Notes under the pieces: model-generated
What the model saw: the letters and a program-made list of their open reading frames with translations, nothing else
Databases searched by the model: none
Told to the model about the DNA's origin: nothing
DNA from: an archaeon
GTDB taxonomy: Archaea; Nanobdellota; Nanobdellia; SCGC-AAA011-G17; GW2011-AR17
Reading direction: 5' to 3'
Assembly (NCBI GenBank): GCA_018692925.1
Contig: JABHLH010000009.1
Span: 1-36,951 of the forward strand
DNA length: 36,951 nt
Shown: positions 33,729 through 36,951 of the stretch, in pieces
How the letters are laid out: each line of letters begins with the position of its first letter
Numbering within the stretch: the first letter of the stretch is position 1
Program-made: the position numbers and the translations under genes

Positions 33729-34885
33729 GTTTAATAAAATTAGCTGAGGATATGGTAGATAATTATGAGAGTTTCAAGTATAGTGATATGGTTAGTTTGC
33801 ATTGGTTTGTAAGGTGTTGGGATCAAGAAAAAAATGATTTTGTTCCGATTAGTTCAGAAGGAAAAAATGATTATTATGATAGTTTTTTTAATTTTGTTGA
33901 AAAAATAAGAATAGAATCTGGTGAAGGATATAAAAGAAGTAGAATGGGTGTAGCAATTGGTTTAGAAAAATTCCAATTTTATGCTGATGTTCACAAAAAT
34001 TATCCTTTAATAAGAAATGAATTTATAGAAAGAATTGAAGAGCCATTAAAAGAAGAAGTTGAGAACATTCTATTTGATGTACCATTAATTTTAGAAAGTG
34101 CAAATAGTTATATTGATTATATTTATAGAGCAAAAAAAAGAAATGGACATTTTAACCCTGCAAGATCAAATTTAGAATATTTTTTAAGACATTTTGATAT
34201 TGAGAAAAAAGGAACTCGAAAAAGACCAAGAAATTCTTATATAGAAATGTGGCAGAGATTAGGAATATGGCCAAACATAGGACAAGATTCGGAAGATACA
34301 TATTTTGAAAGATTAAAAGAAAAAAATGAAAATTTGCATAATAGGTTAAGTGGAGTTATTGAAGATATTAGAACTGGTGATTGGGAAAATCAAGAAAGAT
34401 TAAAAATGTTAGAATTTTTAGTAGAGAAAGGAGCTGAAGGTATTATTGATACTTTTGGACCAGAATCTTATGATCTTCTTGTAGCAATTTATGGACCGGA
34501 AAAATTTCCTGAAGAAAGAAGATTTTTATTAGGAAAAAAACCAGTTAGAAAACATCTAGCAACTTGTAGAAGAGATAAGCCACCTGTTGAAAGAGATTGG
34601 GAAACTGATATGATTAAGTCATTAAGGAATATTGGAATGAAGCCAAAAATTTATGAAGATAATTTAATGGTTCAAAGATATTTAAGAAATAGATTTATTG
34701 CACCATATTTAGATAGATATTTTAGAGGAGATGAAGTTTTAGATGAATTAAAAGGAAAACAAAGTTCAGATTTTATTGAAAGAAAACTTATAGAATTCTC
34801 AGTTCAACATTTTGAAAGAATAGAAAAATTAAGAGAATTAAGTAGTATAAAAAAGAGTTTAAGAGGTATTAGAATTAGAGGGTAA
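33725..34885 (+). CDS. Unknown 386-aa protein, fourth gene of the accessory block
   Basis: I do not recognise it. It appears soluble and helical, rich in aromatic and charged residues (SLHWFVRCWDQEKNDF near the start; YIEMWQRLGIWPNIG in the middle) and has a basic end (KKSLRGIRIRG). There is no P-loop or nuclease motif that I can name. The TTG start overlaps the helicase stop (TTGA) and has AGGGGAT 4-10 nt upstream; an ATG at 33750 is the alternative. Coupling to the helicase-methyltransferase gene argues for a shared complex. Confidence 0.7.
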   Translation: MSLIKLAEDMVDNYESFKYSDMVSLHWFVRCWDQEKNDFVPISSEGKNDYYDSFFNFVEKIRIESGEGYKRSRMGVAIGLEKFQFYADVHKNYPLIRNEFIERIEEPLKEEVENILFDVPLILESANSYIDYIYRAKKRNGHFNPARSNLEYFLRHFDIEKKGTRKRPRNSYIEMWQRLGIWPNIGQDSEDTYFERLKEKNENLHNRLSGVIEDIRTGDWENQERLKMLEFLVEKGAEGIIDTFGPESYDLLVAIYGPEKFPEERRFLLGKKPVRKHLATCRRDKPPVERDWETDMIKSLRNIGMKPKIYEDNLMVQRYLRNRFIAPYLDRYFRGDEVLDELKGKQSSDFIERKLIEFSVQHFERIEKLRELSSIKKSLRGIRIRG

Positions 34886-34887
34886 AG

Positions 34888-34897
34888 CTTATAAATT
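34888..34897 (+). promoter_or_regulatory. Internal TATA box before the last accessory gene
   Basis: CTTATAAATT is centred 25-26 nt before the ATG at 34918, right after the previous stop. It suggests separate expression of the last gene. Confidence 0.45.
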
Positions 34898-34917
34898 AGG
34901 AGAAAAAAACAAGAAAA

Positions 34918-35568
34918 ATGACAGATAAAAAATTATTGGAAGAATTAAGTGCATTAGTTGCAAATAATCCAGAAGCTGCAAAAACATTTTTGAGTGAACA
35001 AGGTTTTAGTTTTGAAGAAGCTCAAGAAAGAAGTTTAGCTTTCGGAACAAGTTTTTGGGAAAGAAAAGTAGAAGAAGTTGCAGAAGATTTATGTGGAACA
35101 GTAATGAATGTTTATCAAGATGGAAAAGTTATTGCAACAGGAAGATTTTCTGAAGTTTTATCATGGGATAGTGTACCTTTAGAGAAAGGTGGAGATAAAA
35201 ATAGATTTGGAGAATTAAATCAATGTATCCCAGGTGAATTATTCCCTTATAGAATGTATGGTGGATTTGGTTTTGGTGTAAAAGCTGGAAATAGTGATCA
35301 AGATTATGGATTAATTGTTGTTAGAGGAGCATATAAACTAAATGGATCTTCTAAGCAAAAAGATAGATTGGTAAGTGCAACAAAGGTTCTTGGACATTTT
35401 GGAATTGATCCTAATACAAAAGGTGAGAAGTTATTTATTCCAGAAAGAAGATTATTAATTCCACCAAGTGACAAAATTAGATCTTATGTTGAAATGAATG
35501 ATGACCCACATAAAGGAAAATTTTTAGATTTTGGAGTTAGAGGATACAAACTTTCTAAGATTTGCTAA
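34918..35568 (+). CDS. Unknown 216-aa protein, last gene of the accessory block
   Basis: I do not recognise it. The N-terminus (about 1-45) is a small helical domain (LEELSALVANNPEAAKTFL). The rest is beta-rich with Gly-rich turns (YRMYGGFGFGVKAGNSDQDY) and a conserved-looking FIPERRLLIPPSDK near residue 175. It has no membrane segment. It lies 32 nt after the fourth gene with its own TATA box, so it may be made both from the operon and alone. The 3' end overlaps the convergent glycosylase gene by 14 nt. Confidence 0.7.
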   Translation: MTDKKLLEELSALVANNPEAAKTFLSEQGFSFEEAQERSLAFGTSFWERKVEEVAEDLCGTVMNVYQDGKVIATGRFSEVLSWDSVPLEKGGDKNRFGELNQCIPGELFPYRMYGGFGFGVKAGNSDQDYGLIVVRGAYKLNGSSKQKDRLVSATKVLGHFGIDPNTKGEKLFIPERRLLIPPSDKIRSYVEMNDDPHKGKFLDFGVRGYKLSKIC

Positions 35569-36106
35569 TAAATTTATTTTTTTTTATATAAAATCTCCAA
35601 GGTAATTCTAGTGCTTTTGTTATTCCAATTCTTGTTGTTGCATGTATATCTTCTTCAGGAATCTCTTTGTAATGATAAAGTTTTAATTTGTCGTGAATTT
35701 TTGTTGAGTTAATTTCTTTGGTAATGTTTAAAGCTTGACATAATTTACCTGGACCAGAACAAAGATTATGAATTTTGTCAGTTTTTCTCCTTTTGTGCAT
35801 TTCTTCTAATCCTTCTAATGGTTCTAAAGCTCTGATTAAAACTGCACCTCTTTCACCTTTATTTGTTGTAAAATTTAAACAATGATACATACCATAAATG
35901 AGGTAGACATAGACGTGTCCATGAGTAGAATACATTATTTCACTTCTAGGTGTTATCTTGTTAGCATGAGAAGCCTGATCGTCCTTATATGCCTCAGTTT
36001 CTACAATCATTGCCTTATGACCTTTGTATTCAATAAGCTTCCCTAAAAGGAATTTAGCTAGGTCTACAGCATCCCCTGAGAAGTGATTTATAGAGACTTT
36101 TTTCAT
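35555..36106 (-). CDS. 3-methyladenine DNA glycosylase (AAG/MPG family)
   Basis: The 183-aa base-excision enzyme removes alkylated purines. Visible motifs: IVETEAY with catalytic E36, the intercalating-loop region HVYVYLIYGMYHCLNF, GAVLIRALEP, CSGPGKLCQALNIT and the RIGITKALELPWRFY ending. Length and order match bacterial and eukaryotic AAG proteins, which occur only patchily in archaea. A minus-strand TATA box (36128-36136) is centred 26 nt before the ATG. The gene is convergent with and overlaps the end of the accessory block. Confidence 0.93.
   Translation of the reverse strand: MKKVSINHFSGDAVDLAKFLLGKLIEYKGHKAMIVETEAYKDDQASHANKITPRSEIMYSTHGHVYVYLIYGMYHCLNFTTNKGERGAVLIRALEPLEGLEEMHKRRKTDKIHNLCSGPGKLCQALNITKEINSTKIHDKLKLYHYKEIPEEDIHATTRIGITKALELPWRFYIKKNKFISKS
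35577..35585 (+). terminator. T-run terminator at the end of the accessory block
   Basis: Nine T follow 9 nt after the last accessory stop. The tract lies inside the 3' end of the convergent glycosylase gene, where it encodes Lys codons. Confidence 0.42.
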
Positions 36107-36127
36107 GATTTTATGAAATTGTTAAGC

Positions 36128-36136
36128 TTTTAAATA
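36128..36136 (-). promoter_or_regulatory. TATA box of the DNA glycosylase gene
   Basis: The minus-strand TATTTAAAA is centred 26 nt before the ATG at 36106. Confidence 0.45.
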
Positions 36137-36150
36137 GTTTTATTAATCAC

Positions 36151-36165
36151 TGTAGAGTAACTACA
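36151..36165. promoter_or_regulatory. TGT-N9-ACA palindromic element
   Basis: TGTAGAGTAACTACA has perfect 5-bp arms and ends 11 nt before a TATA box. It matches the element at 26686 in 10 of 15 positions. Confidence 0.35.
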
Positions 36166-36176
36166 AAATAGAAAGT

Positions 36177-36184
36177 TTTATATA
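36177..36184 (+). promoter_or_regulatory. TATA box of a candidate small RNA
   Basis: TTTTATAT has no start codon at the usual distance. Transcription from it would begin near 36207, just before the GC-rich structured segment. Confidence 0.42.
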
Positions 36185-36206
36185 GGAGTTCTGAGTCTTA
36201 AATATT

Positions 36207-36290
36207 AGTTTTGTTAAGGGAAATATCCCTGAAGCAATCCCTCCCTGTGTGTATGCGGTGCGATGTGCACCCATACCTCCCTATTATTCT
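36207..36290 (+). ncRNA. Candidate structured small RNA between the glycosylase gene and msrB
   Basis: In this very AT-rich genome, the stretch is conspicuously GC-rich and can fold. Hairpin 1 is AGGGA-AATA-TCCCT (36217-36230). Hairpin 2 is GTATG, bulged C, GGTGC, loop GATGT, GCACC, CATAC (36251-36276): ten pairs. CCCTCCCT (36239-36246) precedes hairpin 2 and CCTCCCT (36276-36282) follows it; these C-rich single strands could pair with Shine-Dalgarno sequences. A TATA box lies about 26 nt upstream of the proposed start. No known family (C/D, H/ACA, SRP, riboswitch) is recognised. It may alternatively be an msrB leader. The ends are approximate. Confidence 0.45.
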
Positions 36291-36306
36291 GAGTGTTTAT
36301 TGATAT

Positions 36307-36316
36307 AATTTAAATA
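36307..36316 (+). promoter_or_regulatory. TATA box of msrB-msrA
   Basis: AATTTAAATA is centred 28-29 nt before the TTG at 36341, supporting a leaderless TTG start. Confidence 0.45.
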
Positions 36317-36340
36317 TGTGAAGAACATAGCTGATTTATA

Positions 36341-36724
36341 TTGAAAAAAACTGAAAAAGAGTGGAAGAAGAAATTAAGTTCTGAAGAATATGAAGTTTTA
36401 AGGAAAAAAGGTACAGAAAAACCATTTTCAGGAAAATATGTAAAATTTGATAAAAAAGGTAAATATGTTTGTGCTGCTTGTAATAATGAATTATTTAGTT
36501 CTGATACAAAATTTGATTCATCATGTGGATGGCCTAGTTTTTATGATGCGAAAAAAGAAGCTGTTGAATTTAACGATGACTCAAGTTTAGGAATTTTAAG
36601 AATAGAAGTTGTGTGTAAAAAATGTGGAAGTCATTTAGGACATATTTTCAATGATGGACCAAAACCTACAAACAAAAGGTATTGTATAAATTCTGTAGCA
36701 TTAAAATTTAAAGAGAAAAAATGA
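36341..36724 (+). CDS. msrB: Peptide-methionine (R)-S-oxide reductase
   Basis: MsrB reduces the R-epimer of methionine sulfoxide in oxidised proteins. The 127-aa protein shows CAAC and CKKC zinc ligands, the SSCGWPSFYDA segment, GSHLGHIFNDGP and the catalytic Cys in RYCINSVAL. The start is TTG, chosen from the TATA spacing and because no better ATG lies upstream of the conserved core. The stop overlaps msrA by 4 nt (ATGA), so both reductases form one operon. Confidence 0.94.
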   Translation: MKKTEKEWKKKLSSEEYEVLRKKGTEKPFSGKYVKFDKKGKYVCAACNNELFSSDTKFDSSCGWPSFYDAKKEAVEFNDDSSLGILRIEVVCKKCGSHLGHIFNDGPKPTNKRYCINSVALKFKEKK

Positions 36725-36951
36725 TAAAAAAAGTAATATTTGGAGCAGGATGTTTTTGGCATGTAGAAGAAAAATTTAGAAAAACTAAAGGAGTTCTAAA
36801 AACAACAGTTGGATATATGGGTGGAGTTATGAAAAACCCATCTTATGAGGATGTTTGTTCTGATGAAACAGGACATATTGAAGTTTGCCAAGTTGAATAT
36901 GATACAAAAATAATTTCTTTTGATAAACTATTAAATTTATTTTGGGAAATA
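36721..36951 (+). CDS. msrA: Peptide-methionine (S)-S-oxide reductase, 3'-truncated by the window edge
   Basis: MsrA reduces the S-epimer of methionine sulfoxide. Seventy-seven codons are visible. The active-site motif GAGCFWHVEE (catalytic Cys11) is followed by TTVGYMGGVMKNPSYEDVCS and GHIEVCQVEYD, all typical of MsrA; the more usual residue after FW is Gly or Cys rather than His. The start overlaps the msrB stop. The remainder lies outside the window. Confidence 0.92.
   Translation, partial: MIKKVIFGAGCFWHVEEKFRKTKGVLKTTVGYMGGVMKNPSYEDVCSDETGHIEVCQVEYDTKIISFDKLLNLFWEI

Noticed and set aside
26742-35568. Considered as a DISARM, BREX or restriction-modification locus
   Set aside because: There is no PglZ, DUF1998, PLD nuclease, DNA adenine or cytosine methylase motif, or recognisable endonuclease; only the SNF2-like motor is shared.
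26742-36106. Considered as an integrated provirus or mobile element
   Set aside because: There is no integrase, transposase, terminal repeat, duplicated tRNA end or capsid gene; base and codon use look like the neighbours by eye.
36207-36290. GC-rich hairpin considered as a tRNA, a fluoride riboswitch or a C/D box RNA
   Set aside because: There is no T-arm or anticodon arm, no crcB-motif core and no RTGATGA C box; left as an unassigned candidate RNA.

Overview
The window is about 37 kb of a very AT-rich, tightly packed archaeal chromosome. The archaeal assignment rests on an uninterrupted set of archaeal information-processing genes: RNase P subunit p30, RNase HII, SecE, Spt5, ribosomal proteins L11 and L37Ae, RNA polymerase subunit P, prefoldin beta, UPF0147, SepF, ZPR1, a thermosome subunit, class I CCA transferase, proteasome beta and the KH/beta-CASP nuclease aCPSF1. 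Many genes are leaderless, with a TATA box centred about 25-30 nt before the start codon. Genes inside operons often carry Shine-Dalgarno sites instead. The many small unrecognised proteins and the composition suggest a DPANN-type lineage (Woesearchaeota/Pacearchaeota-like). That placement is inference, because no rRNA gene is present.

Layout. 1-8 kb: the end of a lipoprotein signal peptidase gene, an unknown 519-aa protein, a TIM-barrel protein with endonuclease IV-like metal ligands, a nucleotidyltransferase, an unknown helical protein divergent from an Lrp-type regulator, and an operon of a one-helix membrane protein with two paralogous AAA+ ATPases. 8-15 kb: core information-processing genes with tRNA-Pro(TGG). 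15-19.3 kb: a Lys-tailed coiled-coil protein, a secretion-ATPase N-domain without its motor, a membrane protein, a histone H1-like 9-residue-repeat protein and an ATM1-like ABC exporter. 19.4-24 kb: a metallophosphoesterase, tRNA-Gly(GCC), an NSUN-type RNA m5C methyltransferase, an MFS transporter and CCA transferase. 24-26.7 kb: proteasome beta and aCPSF1.

26.7-35.6 kb is an accessory block of five co-directional genes. They encode an 812-aa coiled-coil protein, a 497-aa unknown, a 1013-aa SNF2-like helicase fused to a Rossmann methyltransferase, a 386-aa unknown and a 216-aa unknown. The block has one leaderless promoter at its head and a second before the last gene. Only the helicase-methyltransferase is recognisable. 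This is the best candidate for an undescribed multi-protein system, possibly in nucleic-acid transactions or defence. I see no integrase, transposase or attachment site around it.

35.6-37 kb: a 3-methyladenine DNA glycosylase, a 234-nt gap with its own promoter and a GC-rich hairpin (candidate small RNA), then msrB and the start of msrA.
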